A stretch of DNA of 64,000 nt, from the NCBI GenBank assembly GCA_011109175.1, contig RDEW01000052.1:124001-188000 (forward strand), in the 5' to 3' direction. The number at the start of each line of letters is the position of its first letter. Position 1 is the stretch's first letter. The position numbers and the translations under genes are program-made. Source of the stretch: Dicyema japonicum. Lineage: Eukaryota; Dicyemida; Rhombozoa; Dicyemidae. The notes beneath the pieces are model-generated. The model did no database searches and was not told the origin of the DNA. It saw nothing but the letters and a program-made list of their open reading frames with translations. Of this stretch, positions 22,701 through 33,555 are shown piece by piece.

Positions 22701-23929
22701 TTGTCATTTGTTAAAAAATTATGTGTCACTTCTAAGAACAATCTTTGAAAACACTGACATCTCATAAACATATTGCAGAAGATTTCTGTATGCCGATATA
22801 CCCGTGTAGTAATGTACCAAGACAAATTTTTTTGACAAATATTATATCCTTCTGAAACCAAATGCCGTCTCATTGTAATGTTGGTACTTATTTAGATACA
22901 GGTCCCCACTTTCATGCATCAATTTATTTTAATTTTTCCCAGTGGAATGAAGAGATAGATCCTATTGAATACCAGCCATTGGGTGTCTCCAGAGTACGAC
23001 GCCACTAGAAGGAAGAACGAGAAATCATATAGCCAAATGGCACACGCAGTCATGGACTACTAAAGACACCTAACAAACACTAGATCGCAATACAATCAAG
23101 TCAGGACAGAGAACTCAATTTGGCTAGATGTTCTTCCGTTGAGCCCACACAACGCATGTCGCAAACTTGCACGTCCAACAAACCTACCCCCGATCTTTTC
23201 CCCCAACTGATAAATCGTCACTGCTCACAGATTGAATTAAAAATATTAAGAATATTTAAAAACCATTGGAATTTACAAATTGTATTAATTGAGAAATAAA
23301 ATATCTATAAAATTAATTAATTAAATTAGCGTGCTGAATGAGTCTGGTGCAATTTTAAGAGAAACCTTAGAAAAAATAAAAAAATAGTAAAGGAAATGAA
23401 GGCGGACTTGAACATTTTTAGACGGAAAGAGATCGGTTAACGAAAATAGCTATAAATTTTATTTCTGACGAAGAAGGAACTTACTATACGAGAAAGGGTA
23501 CAAATTGCGATTCTTTTGTGTTGAAGATATGAGTTGGAACTCAGATCCATTGAAGTAATTAAATAGTTTAGATAATTTTAGACTGAGCACAATTTAAATC
23601 ATTTTGGTAGAGATCGTATTCTATCTAAATTAAAAACTAAACTATGTGGTGCAACGAAGTCTGACATCGCTGGGATAATACGAAAGTGTGTTGTGTTCCA
23701 ATCAAAACGTCTCTTGTCAACAAAACCACCGATTACTCATATGTCCTAGAGATCGCTATATTGCCGAAGAGGTATCCACTATGTGATGCTTTGGATACTG
23801 GAATTTGCCCTCTAACATTTGGGGTGCATATTCATATACGTGCGTGCATTCGACGATTATATTAAGTTATCACTTAGTCAGCCTAAAATTTTAATTTATT
23901 TATTTTTATTTTATAAGAAATAAAAATTT
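22701..23929. other. No recognisable gene (part of A1)
   Basis: Present in both A copies up to ~23,605. The minus-strand ORF 22454-22873 is antisense to the family T end and then anonymous. AT-rich around 23,230-23,340. Confidence 0.35.
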
Positions 23930-24113
23930 ATTAAGGTAATTAATAAAAATAAAATTAAGGCATCTGAATGGCCATGCTATTTCCCCTAACAATAGCCAAC
24001 GAGATACGTTCTCGGAACCAACCAGTCTCCCCCGGATCCTTGGTCACAGCTTGGAATCATGGAGCCGATCTTACGAACCAACTCATCTGCTTGGGGGCCA
24101 AGGATTCCTGACG
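23930..24113 (-). pseudogene. Family P 3' terminal fragment, interrupted by family T
   Basis: Minus-strand reading WFRERISLAIVRGNSMAIQM-P and TAA is one of the best-preserved family P termini here. Its upstream side stops at ~24,113, where the (T/A)-rich 3' end of a family T fragment begins. A family T insertion into the older family P copy is the simplest reading. Confidence 0.65.
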
Positions 24114-24114
24114 T

Positions 24115-24260
24115 TTTTTATTTTATTGAACCAAAAAACCACCGTCATATCCAAAATAACAAAATTCAGGTGATCCCAGCCTTTCTCAACAGTCTCCGCA
24201 TTTTTTCTCGGTGTTCCAACTGCGTTGAACTTCTTGGTCTCCTACCTCCCAATAAAGAGG
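24115..24260 (-). pseudogene. Family T 3' end fragment
   Basis: The minus strand reads REKMRRLLRKAGIT and TGA, then a 3' UTR with TTTTGGATATGACGG and a terminal AATAAAATAAAA. It is the cleanest family T terminus in the window and was used as reference for the others. Confidence 0.65.
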
Positions 24261-26639
24261 TTTAATTTTTATTATTCCATTACCACAAAGATATATAGTG
24301 ATCCTCACTTTTGATTGATTTGTGCCTTTTCTACCGGGGGTTATTATCCAAATAGCTACAATATCATGATTTTGACAACATTCAGTTTTCTGATAAGAAC
24401 GGTTAATATGCCTTAACTAGAAAGATCTCATTAATATGAGACGGTGAGTCTATATATGACAAGGAGGTTTCCTTGTAAATGACGATGTTCACATGGTATC
24501 TGATACATGTGGCCAAGAGACAATATATAATCAGTAAAGTAGACATCCGGTTGACTTCAACAACAGCGACAAATTTAAGGAAAGATCAAAGAATATGCCG
24601 AATTGTGAAATATCCAATCACTTCATCTGGGATTTAGTCAATTTATAAAGGGGATGGCTTAAATGTTAGAGCTAAGAATTCTATTTTTATTTTCAAGTAA
24701 TTTTATCATAAAAAAGTTAGTGATAATCATTCTAAACATGGAAGACCAATATCTACAGCATTTTGTCCATTAAATACCCACATTTCCAACCGACGGATCT
24801 TATGTTTAGGGTAACCTATTCCAGGTAAGAGGCAGTGGGAGAGGAATAGCCAATGTGGAGTATTTAATAATTGATAGGCCATCGCCACGTGTTTACCTAT
24901 ATTTGATTACTTGGTAACGGTATTTAGATAAATTTCCAACAGTAGTCACGTGTCCTAGTGAGACAGTGCTCACAGATTGTAGGATTCACAACTGGTTGAT
25001 TCTCTTAGTGTAAGCGAAGGATGAGTCCATACGATAAATCTACGGTTTCAATAAAAGGCAATAAACGCAAATTGACATCAAAGAGAAAGTCGTGCGTTGT
25101 CACATTCGAGTCACTTGTCGCAGTGCGCCTGTTATCTCAACGTACAGAAAATGCTATATATGGAGGTTATCGAAAAGACCGGTGGTGAGGATTACCTTCC
25201 ACTGAACCATGTTTTGAAGGCTTGCAAACTTATGCACCTTGCTAATCGAGTCTCATAATAAATTTCTGGAAACTCGTGTATTGGAATATGTACACGTCGT
25301 CATGGATTGAAATAAATTTTCAGTAAAATTGTAAATTGAAGCAGTTCTATGCTGAATGTATAATAATTACTCAGGTGGTGGGGAGACTGCTTTATCAGAC
25401 GGAATTAACCGTCTTTTAAACCTAGCATAAACCAAAGTTTCCAAAGCTTAAAGAGAAGTTAATAGTGGATGAGGGTTCCTCGCAACCACCCTCAGATCAT
25501 CCTAACTGGTTGAGGTGGTGACGTGCCTCTCTTGCACAAGATGTCTTCTTGATGCACTCAATCTCCCTGTTCTCTATTGGATCATTCAATGTGAAAAAAC
25601 TCACATCATGCGTAAAAAACAACACTTATGTGCGGAGTAAATCGACAGTGGATATTCATGTTTGTTTGAAAATTGAATAAACGTTTGATTCAAAACGCTT
25701 GCTGTCAGTGATCGACTTGAAAATATTAGATTGCGACGATCCATCAGTTAAAATAATGAAGACTTTGGCAATTTAGAGAAGCCGATATATCCACTGTCTT
25801 TCAAAAAGTGAATATTGTATTTTTACAGTTAAACAACTCGGAGTCTTCGGGTCGAAAATCTTCCTTCTGAATGAGAGTAACACTGAAAGATATTCCAAAG
25901 ACTCGAAGATTCTCAATCCGTGAACGAATATATTATTTTTGATTTAAAAGCCTTTATTCCCTTTAATGCTTCGAAGCACGAGAAAATGCTGATATCTTCA
26001 GATTTAAAATATTTTTCATTTTCGAAAAATACTTTTGACAACGTGCTTTATTGTTGTTTGTGGAACATGGCTCTTAAGACCATTAATAATTGAATAATGA
26101 GTAGTGGTTTTTCTCTCTGAAAAAAAAGAATATCGTTTTGCTTATGGAAAAACTTCGGAAATCGACCGTAAAGTTTGTGCTCAGTTTGTAAACCAAAACC
26201 AAACTGCTTATGGACATTACCCGCCTACAATGAAGTTATTCACTACTCGAAGCCGGGATCTAATCTCGCTCCATTCCGGTTGAAGGTTCCTCCACGGTGG
26301 AGCGCAGAGGAAAGCAAAATACTGGAATGTAAATTTCCTTGGATAAGCGGTTCAGAATCTCAGCTCAGAGGAATCAAAGAGACTGCAGTGTGGAACCAGT
26401 CTAATTTACAAATAATAGAAAATTCTTTTGCTCGCCCTAAAATTTGGCCTCGATGTAAAAACAGGGGTGATGATTTGATTATCTTTTAAAGAATTTTGGG
26501 GGCACTCTTAAAAGTTAGTATATTCATGGTCGAATAAACTCAGATAAACATGAAACGATAACTTTTCAAGACAGCAATGATACTGACCTCTCCAAGTCAT
26601 AAATCTAAATTTTAGGTAAAGGTTTTTACATAAATAGTT
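24261..26639. other. No identified gene; possible coding stretch at 26.1-26.5 kb
   Basis: Most of 24.3-25.3 kb is anonymous and unique to A1. From 25,320 on it is shared with A2. At 26,110-26,220 the plus strand reads FAYGKTSEIDRKVCAQFVNQ, kept in A2 (54,598-54,657) as FAYGKTAEIDRKVCAQFVNQ, so it could be an exon. No domain is recognised, and the antisense frame is open too. Confidence 0.3.
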
Positions 26640-27545
26640 ATAGCAGCTCCACTAGAGGTCAACCATAGTGTCACGCAAGAAGCACGCTTTTCAAGATACG
26701 AGTCCAAAAGTTTATCAGCAACACGTTTCAGTACTGTCACAAACCTTTCCACGTGACTTTTGGTATGAAAAGTTACATTTTTCTGATTTTTATTAGAACT
26801 CTTTTTCTTTTCGAAGGAGATAAATGTGTGAGTAATCTAGAGTCTTTCAATCCTCTTGTTTTCAACTATTCAGTCTATCTACCACATTTGTTTAAACGAC
26901 CACAACCATCATCTATTCCAGATTTATAGCGAGATCTCTGTACTGTTAGGGATATAAATGACTGCAGACAACAGAAACCACAAACGTGTTTATTTGTAGA
27001 CTTTAAACTTCCAAAACTTGTGAGAACATTACAAGCCTTATCTATGTTTCCTTGGTGATCCTCAAATAACAGTTAGTAAGTTGGAGACTGAGAAACCAGA
27101 AGAGGTAGAGAAATCAAGATATGTTAGAAAAGTTAAGGTTAGAGAATTAGTCCAAAATTAACTGAGTTGCTTATCAAAGTACGTCCGATCCGCTTCAGTT
27201 TCGCATCTTCAGCGTATAGTGATCTATCTGCCCAACTCGGAGATATCCTCAATTTGTTCTTTTATGAATTCAGCAATGAAATTTTCGAACTACAAATCAG
27301 CCCAAAGTAAACGTCCAAATCATTGCTATTCTTCGCCAAAGTCGACATGTTATAAATCTAAGCGATCATAAAGGATTCGTGAATTGGATTGAACCCCCTA
27401 ATTATCAGTAATCAAACTGACTTCAATCATTTTTAGTGAGACAGCTCCACTTCTTCTGATTTGGAAATGCATGAATCGTTTAGCATGTTCCAACTCCTCC
27501 ACGGATTTCTTTTCAAAGTACTTTTCGGCTTCCCGGGTAGCTCAA
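26640..27545 (+). pseudogene. Unidentified host-type gene with mini-introns, copy in A1
   Basis: Plus-strand reading KKHAFQDTSPKVYQQHVSVL ... TFPRDFWYEK joins, after removing a 25-nt GT...AG intron (26,772-26,796), to TLFLFEGDKCVSNLESFNPL and VFNYSVYLPHLFKRPQPSSI. A TAG present in both copies follows. Reading resumes with RDLCTVRDINDC, CLFVDFKLPKL, VSKLETEKPEEVEKSRYVRK and FSFASSAYSDLSAQLGDILN. VNVQIIAILRQSRHVINLSD leads to a 29-nt intron (27,408-27,436), then ETAPLLLIWKCMNRLACSNS. A1 has one extra base near 27,050 and a stop upstream (TAG at ~26,654). No domain is recognised. The in-frame mini-introns and the shared frame in A2 are the evidence for a gene. Confidence 0.4.
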
Positions 27546-28494
27546 GGTGACTAAGCTGAAGTAATCTACATTTCATTATTCAACCAAATTCATGTATAAG
27601 TAGAAAGCAGTCAGTTCATTGTTGATTTGCTTGTTTATGGAACTGTCAATGTCCCCAGTGAACTCATATTTCCCCAACAATCGGATTACTCATTGATGAT
27701 GCTTGATTATTGCCAAAAAGCGAACAAATTCTAATTCTAAATTTACAGTATTTAACCACCCACATAATTGACAAATAATCACTAATATTATCGACATTGC
27801 GTTTAAATCAAGTTGAGAAGAAAAGATCGAACATTCATGAGGACATTCCTCCAATCTGTAAATGTCGGGGTCACATAATTAATTTCTACTAGCACTGTCT
27901 TTCCTAGCGTTCCTGTGGTTAATAAATGAATTCCAGTGTCTGGTTCATGAGAGTAATGTGAGAGTCATTGCCAAGACTCTAATGAGGAAGAACATTATCA
28001 AGGGAAGGTATCATTGGTGTTTACTTTAGGGGATTGATTGCTGAATCGTTCATGACATTTCAAGTAGGAATGACTCCTCTCACACACGTGTATGCCTCAT
28101 TGATGGCTGTCGAATTTACTCTAAGGAACACTCCACGAGGAAGACATCAACAGCAGAACCGGATACATAAAAGAAATGTGGTGGCTGGTATCAAAAATCA
28201 GTTCAAAGACTGATGACCTAATAGATGAGGAAGACCAAATCACCCAAATGTTCACTCTCACTGACAACCTCACTTATTTTTTAATTTTTTTTAATATTTT
28301 TTTTATTTTTTTAATATTTAAAAAGTTGTATTTATTTTATTTTATTGATCCACTTGTCTAGGTGGCACCCAGGGCATGAAAAAGGATCATTTGCTCTCCC
28401 CCACTCCACAGGAAGGGTTTCCACAACTGCAAATTCCGGATGGACTCTGTTTCTGTAGAAGTGGAAACTGGATACATTTAACTAGTTGTTTACT
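27546..28494. other. No recognisable gene
   Basis: Shared with A2 to ~27,970. The plus-strand reading NIHEDIPPICKCRGH (~27,830-27,880) is better preserved in A2. An A/T-rich block lies at 28,265-28,350. Confidence 0.35.
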
Positions 28495-28716
28495 TTAACT
28501 TTTTTCTCGGTGTATCCGGAGAGTTAATAAATTAATTAATCCAAAATAACAAATTCTGGTGATCCCAGACTCAACAGTTTCCGCATCTTTTCTCGGTGTT
28601 CCAACTGCGTTCCTGCGCATTTCAGATATGGAAGTCGGTCCGCATACTCGAGTCCTTCGCAAGGGCACTGTTCCATTCGCCTCTATCATATTTTCTAGGT
28701 TTCTCGGCAGAATTTC
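28495..28716 (-). pseudogene. Family T 3' fragment hosting the family E insertion
   Basis: One minus-strand frame contains VCGPTSISEMRRNAVGTPRK, and another gives REKMRKLLSLG at ~28,575. Both are collinear with HRTGPTTLEALIK ... REEYRERMRILAE of the 4.6-kb copy. Its upstream side ends at the target-site duplication of the family E element. Confidence 0.5.
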
Positions 28717-28725
28717 TACTGTGTA

Positions 28726-31368
28726 TTATTATTATCACTTTCACGAGAGCCATAATATCCCGCATGTGCAGCAAAAAATATAAGAAATTAGTTAAGTTGC
28801 TCCAAGCTCGTCTGTTTTTTGCTAGGTCCCTTAGTAAGTCCAGATCGTCACCAGATGCCAATGCTTTCTTCACGGCTTTCAGATCGTTTTGTAAAACGAC
28901 CGGGAGGGTAGTTCCCGGTCTTCCACGAAAGCGTTTTACATTGGAGGAGTAGTAATCTTTCATTGCGATATTCGGAAGGGATATCGGGTCCAACCTCAGG
29001 ACGTCTCCAAAAAGTCTCCAACGAGAGCTAACGATCTCGTGGCTTAATAATATACAGTCACAATTATTGTACAGTTCATTCCGCGAGTTCTTGGATGGCC
29101 AGGACATTCCAGTTATGTTTCTTAGATGATTCCTGTGAAATAAGTCTAGCCTCTCCAATTCCTCTATAGAAATGGCCTAGGTCCCAGAGATGTATAGTAG
29201 AATTGGCTCTGTCCGTTCTGTTTTTCAGTGAGAAACCATTTCTCAAGTATATCTGGTGCTTTTTCTAGAACATGCTCCAGTAGTTCTCTGTCTTCAGAAA
29301 TTAGGTCGACATCATCAGCATAAATCACTTCTTCTATTTTTCCTTGATATAATGGTCTCAGTTCCCTCATAGCGGCCTCCAAGTATATTGTGAATAGTAG
29401 GGGAGAGAGGGAGTCATCTTGAAAAGTACCTGAGTTTGTTTCAAATTTTCTTGAGTAGGTTTTTCAACTCTCACAAGGAGTTCTTTGTTAGATAGAAAGA
29501 TTTGAATCATTCTTAGACTCGATTCGTCAATAAACCCTCCAGCACTGTCATAAATTTTTTCATGTTAACTGAATCAAAGGCTTTTGATAGATCTATTCCC
29601 AGAATGTGGATGGCATTGCAATATCTTTGATGTGTTGCACATCTCCATCTGTGACTCCAGACTGCATCAGCTGTTGATCTTCCTTCTCTGAACCCACTTT
29701 GACTTTTGGGTATTCATAGGCGCGTCCTTTTACTCGTTCCAATACAATGTTAGCTAAGACATTCCGTAGAGAATTTGATAATATAATAGGTCCTAAGTTT
29801 TTAACCGGTCCTTTGGGTTTATTGAGTTTTTGTATAGGTATTAGTAATCCCGTTCTCAGGGCAAGGTTGAGTTAGTTGAAAACATTTCATTTAGTAGTGT
29901 AGCGATTTTTTCAAAAAACGGGTCAGGGCCGTATTTCAGTAATTCTGGGTTTATCGTATCTGGTCCAGGGCTTCTGTTATTTTTTAGTTTTTGACATGCT
30001 GTTTTTACTTCCAAAATTGAAATTGGTTTTTTGAATGTCTAGGCTTTCCTTTGCATGGGGGGAGTGCTGTAGTCACATTAAAAAGTTCATCAAAATGTGT
30101 TGCAATTACCAGCGCTTGCTCTTCAGTATTCAGTAATGTCTTGCCATTTTTTGTCTTTGATGATTATTCGTTTTTTCCGGTTTGTGAGGTGTAGTAAACG
30201 AACGGCCATATACATTGTGAATTATCCTTTAGTTGGATACTTCATTGATTTTGCCAAGAAGTTCTTGTGGAGTGTCTTGTTCAGTCTCCTGATTTTTCTA
30301 CGGATTTGGTCTCTCTGCCCCTGAAAGACTTTTCTCTTGTTATAGTCTTTTTCGTTTAGTTTTTTTGTATGGATTTCTTTTAACTCTTTGTTTACTCCTT
30401 TACTAGTTCTGTATATGTCGTCCGACCCTTACTGGCCATCTCCCGCGTGCCGAGGTACTGGCTTGCTGCTTCGTTTATTATATACTTTGTGTGATCCCAC
30501 GAAATTACTACTGTTTGGTCCTTCAGATAAGAGCAGATGTGTTTTTGGAAATTTTTGACTGTGTCTGGATGAGAGATCAGTTTTCCCGTTGCGTATCCAT
30601 TTCTTGTATTCTCATTATTATTGTTTGTAATGTTATTATGTTTCTTATGTTTGATACCATGTTTCGCCAAACTGAAGGTGACAATAACCATTCTGTGATC
30701 GCTGACAGTTGTTGAACCTTTGTATGAGCAGAAATGGCCAAGTATGGTCCCAGGCAAGTTTTCTTTTCCCACGTCCGTGTTTTTCCATGAGGTATCTTCT
30801 GAGTTCTTTATCGTTACAATTTTCGCATTTAGATCGTCAGCAATGAATATAAGTGAGGACGACTCATATTCATTATACGTCTTTGATAATGCTGAGTAGA
30901 ATTCATCCAGTACGGTCGGGTTTTTTGCCACTCTTCCACAGTGTGGTGCATATACATTTATAATCGTTAGTGTATTTTTAGGGGAACATTGATTGTTCAG
31001 GTGGATCTGTATTACGCAGATCCTGTCATTCACCGCCAAATACGACTGATGTCAGATGATAGTTTTATGTGAATGGCGAATCCAAGACCATAGTGTTTTG
31101 AGTCACTGGGTAGACATATTAGACGATATCTTCCGTGGTTTTCTTCGAGATAGTACGTAGTTTTCGTCTCTTGAATACAGCCAATAGAACGTTATATCTT
31201 TCTAGGTCATCACAGAGAGTATTTCTTGACTAAGGCTTAGATATTCCTCTAGCATTGAATGTAAAAAACTTTAGGGCAAGCATATTCTTTTGTATCTTCT
31301 GCTTTCTAGACATTTTTTTTATCCGTTGTACAGAGAAGAAACGAGGCACGTCACCACGTCACCAAAAT
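28726..31368 (-). mobile_element. Family E non-LTR retrotransposon (EEP endonuclease plus RT), complete with target-site duplication
   Basis: ATG at 31,311 starts MSRKQKIQKNMLALKFFTFN. The EEP endonuclease then shows FTFNARGIS, IQETKT (catalytic Glu), INVYAPHCGR, FIADDLNAKI and SDHRMVIVTF (catalytic Asp-His) down to ~30,650. RT motifs follow: KLKNNRSPGPDTINPELLKY (~29,970), NLRPIILSNSLRNVL, DSLSPLLFTIYLEAAMREL and EEVIYADDVDLISED (~29,330). The C-terminal domain is LDLFHRNHLRNITGMSWPSK and RGRPGTTLPVVLQNDLK. The 3' tail is (AAT)n. It is flanked by ACTGTGTA at 28,718-28,725 and 31,369-31,376. The uninterrupted site is at 42,151-42,158, so the ends are defined. Several frameshifts and a deletion in the RT make it inactive. 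Confidence 0.88.
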
Positions 31369-31499
31369 ACTGTGTAGATTTTTAAATTTAGACAATTTAG
31401 TTTTATTTTTTAAGTGACGATTTATCAGACTGTGACATTTTAAATAAAGAATTTGATTTTTAATAAAAAAAAACTACATCTATTTGACTGATTAGTTAG

Positions 31500-31883
31500 T
31501 TATTTAAGTGACCTCATGTTGTTCTTAAAAGGATTCCGATTTGTCTGTGGGCCACGTAGTCTTTTATTATCACTTAGTCTTCGGATGCTTCTTGTATAAA
31601 CAGTATTATGTATCTGTTTTAGACGACTCCGGTCATTGGGGTTGGAAGGGGTTGATGATAGCATTCGAGACAGGTCACTGGTTGTCATAATAATTTTTTT
31701 AGGGATTTGCATAGAGAATGACAAGGATAGACTGGGCTGCAGGCTTGGAAGTGGAACTGAGGAGCTCTCACTTTCAAATAGTCTCAAATGAGAAGGATTC
31801 CGATTCCCAATGAAGATCATCAATAAGGGTTGATTGAGACATCCAGTAATTGTTCTGTGCCCCATGTTTGAATGAGGTCCCAT
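31500..31883 (-). CDS. Basic Ser/Arg/Asn-rich ORF, repeated in three copies
   Basis: A 127-codon frame ends MTTSDLSRMLSSTPSNPNDR, LSDNKRLRGPQTNRNPFKNN and MRSLK. The C-terminal 62 codons stay open at 59,381-59,569; in the 42.3-42.5 kb copy the frame is broken. It lies upstream of, and in the same direction as, the family E ORF but outside that element's target-site duplication, so it belongs to the array segment rather than to the element. No domain is recognised. Confidence 0.3.
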   Translation of the reverse strand: MGPHSNMGHRTITGCLNQPLLMIFIGNRNPSHLRLFESESSSVPLPSLQPSLSLSFSMQIPKKIIMTTSDLSRMLSSTPSNPNDRSRLKQIHNTVYTRSIRRLSDNKRLRGPQTNRNPFKNNMRSLK

Positions 31884-31904
31884 GTATGACGATACTTTTC
31901 CTTT

Positions 31905-33490
31905 AATTTTTTCCGTTGTCGGTATGTGATTTCTTAGTTAGTTGAGAACATTTTGTTTCTTTCTCTATGACCCAGTGATCTCCTCATAGATTAATACAGG
32001 TCAACCTCCATTGAAAAAATCGAAGAGGAACCACTTATCTTCCAACTTTTCAGATACGGATGTAAAAGAAGCACTGCTAAATACAAAGACTGCATATTCC
32101 CACTGGCCAGATGAAATCCCTGTTATACAACTGAAAAATCTTGGACCTGAGGGAATCAGGACGCTTACAAAGATCTATAATTGGTCTTTAAATGGAAAAC
32201 GCGATCCCCTCACTATGGAAACTCGCCTACATTTGCCCGATGTTAAAAATGGGAAAAACAAAAAACGGACCGGTATCATTGCTATCTTAAATGTCGAAAA
32301 TTATGGAATTAATAGTTCTTCAGATCAGAGGAACAATCCCAGAGAAACCATTCTAACACGGATTTAAATCCCATAACTCGACGGAAAAATCACCTACTAT
32401 CCCGTGTGATTTTATTCGCTCAGAGTTCACCAACAAACCAAGGCAAAAAAGACAATTCTATTCTGTAGAAATTCTCAAGGTATTCGACTCCATCCCAAAA
32501 AAGACTCTCCAGGAAACTCTTATCAGACGGATATTCCTGAGAATTTCAAACTCTGGATGGTGAATTTCATCGATGAAAGAAAAAAACTAGTCTGTTTAGG
32601 AAATCTACGGTTGAATTCCCGTTTAATTCCCAAATGGAATACCCAAGGATCTCTTCTGTCTCCTATACTCTTCAACCTTTTCATGAATGATATCCTGACT
32701 CCGGAGTATGAGAATGACCTTTTACTGAATTATGCAGATGATATTGTTATTGAATACAGGACCAAAACGTTTAGGTCGCCACGGAGAGATTACGATTATT
32801 TGTGATCTGCTTAATCTTCTGGTTAAATCAATACGGTCTGTCGATCAGCCCGGAAAAATCGGTTACGTCTCTCCTTTCCTCTGATAAGATTATATCCAAC
32901 AGGACAGCGTGGAGGTTGAAGCAGATGGAAGCAAGCTACCATTCCAAAAATGGCAGAAGATCCAGGGAGTAGTATTCGACACCTATATGACATAATTGCG
33001 CCACGTGGAAATTGTTTGAAACAAATTTGAAAAGAAAATCAACCTTTTGAAAGGGATCTTGTCTGTACTCCATACTTGCAATTGCTCTTCTTTATTGAGG
33101 ATATAAGTCAATCATTAGACTTTTTGAGTGTCTTCAAATCCACACTAATAAGACTTAAGGATCTTTTTGTTAAAAGCATGTGCAATCATCGACCATTTTC
33201 GATGAGGAATTCTGATGAGTCCTCTTTGAGCCGATATGACCGCATCAGTGCGTTTGTCAACATACTTTACTGTATCACTGAATGTCTCTAAAGAGATAAG
33301 ATTGGAATGCTAATTTGCAGCGACATTAGATTGTGAGATTGCATCAGATTCTTGTGTTCCGAACAACCCAGGACCACAAATTCTACGTTTTAAATAATTT
33401 CTCTGTCAGGTACTTCGTACTTGGTCCATTGGAAGTGTTTTCGCTTAGTAGAAACAAACATACACGTCACAAAAATTCTAAATTTAATTT
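31905..33490 (+). pseudogene. Family J (Jockey/CR1-like) retroelement, RT region (in B1)
   Basis: PDEIPVIQLKNLGPEGIRTL (~32,105) matches the RT 'PDGIxxxxLKxLGxxxI' palm entry. After frame changes come QGSLLSPILFNLFMNDIL (~32,645) and LLNYADDIVIEYRTK (catalytic YADD, ~32,730). Then IQGVVFDTY and KKINLLKGILS (~32,960-33,060) correspond to the thumb. The 3' part to ~33,490 is heavily decayed. No endonuclease domain is visible. The same fragment is at 43.1-44.7 kb, and a shorter one is at 47.3-47.7 kb. Confidence 0.75.
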
Positions 33491-33555
33491 ATTAGTAATA
33501 TTATTAATAAAGTGATCACTGAATATGAATTACTTTATTGCGCATTAATATAATT

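Larger units (their letters stand above)
21512..31376. repeat. Array segment A, copy 1 (A1)
   Basis: Nearly the whole segment recurs at 51,551-59,258 in the same orientation. Relative to A1, copy A2 lacks about 23,605-23,845, 23,905-24,120, 24,170-25,320 and 27,973-28,888. A1 in turn lacks ~170 bp present at about 54,690-54,860. The segment contains a family P tail, family T ends, a candidate host gene and a family E element. Confidence 0.85.

Noticed and set aside
22454-22873. Minus-strand ORF of 139 codons (and its copy at 52,622-52,876)
   Set aside because: Overlaps the family T terminus antisense and shows no domain; conservation between the copies is explained by the segmental duplication.
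25397-25412. Inverted repeat GACGG/CCGTC as a terminator or regulatory hairpin
   Set aside because: A 5-bp stem in AT-rich eukaryotic DNA is expected by chance, and no gene end is next to it.
27015-27030. A 16-nt intron present in A1 and absent from A2
   Set aside because: The difference between the copies is 15 nt and its edges do not give GT...AG in both phases; an in-frame insertion/deletion is simpler.
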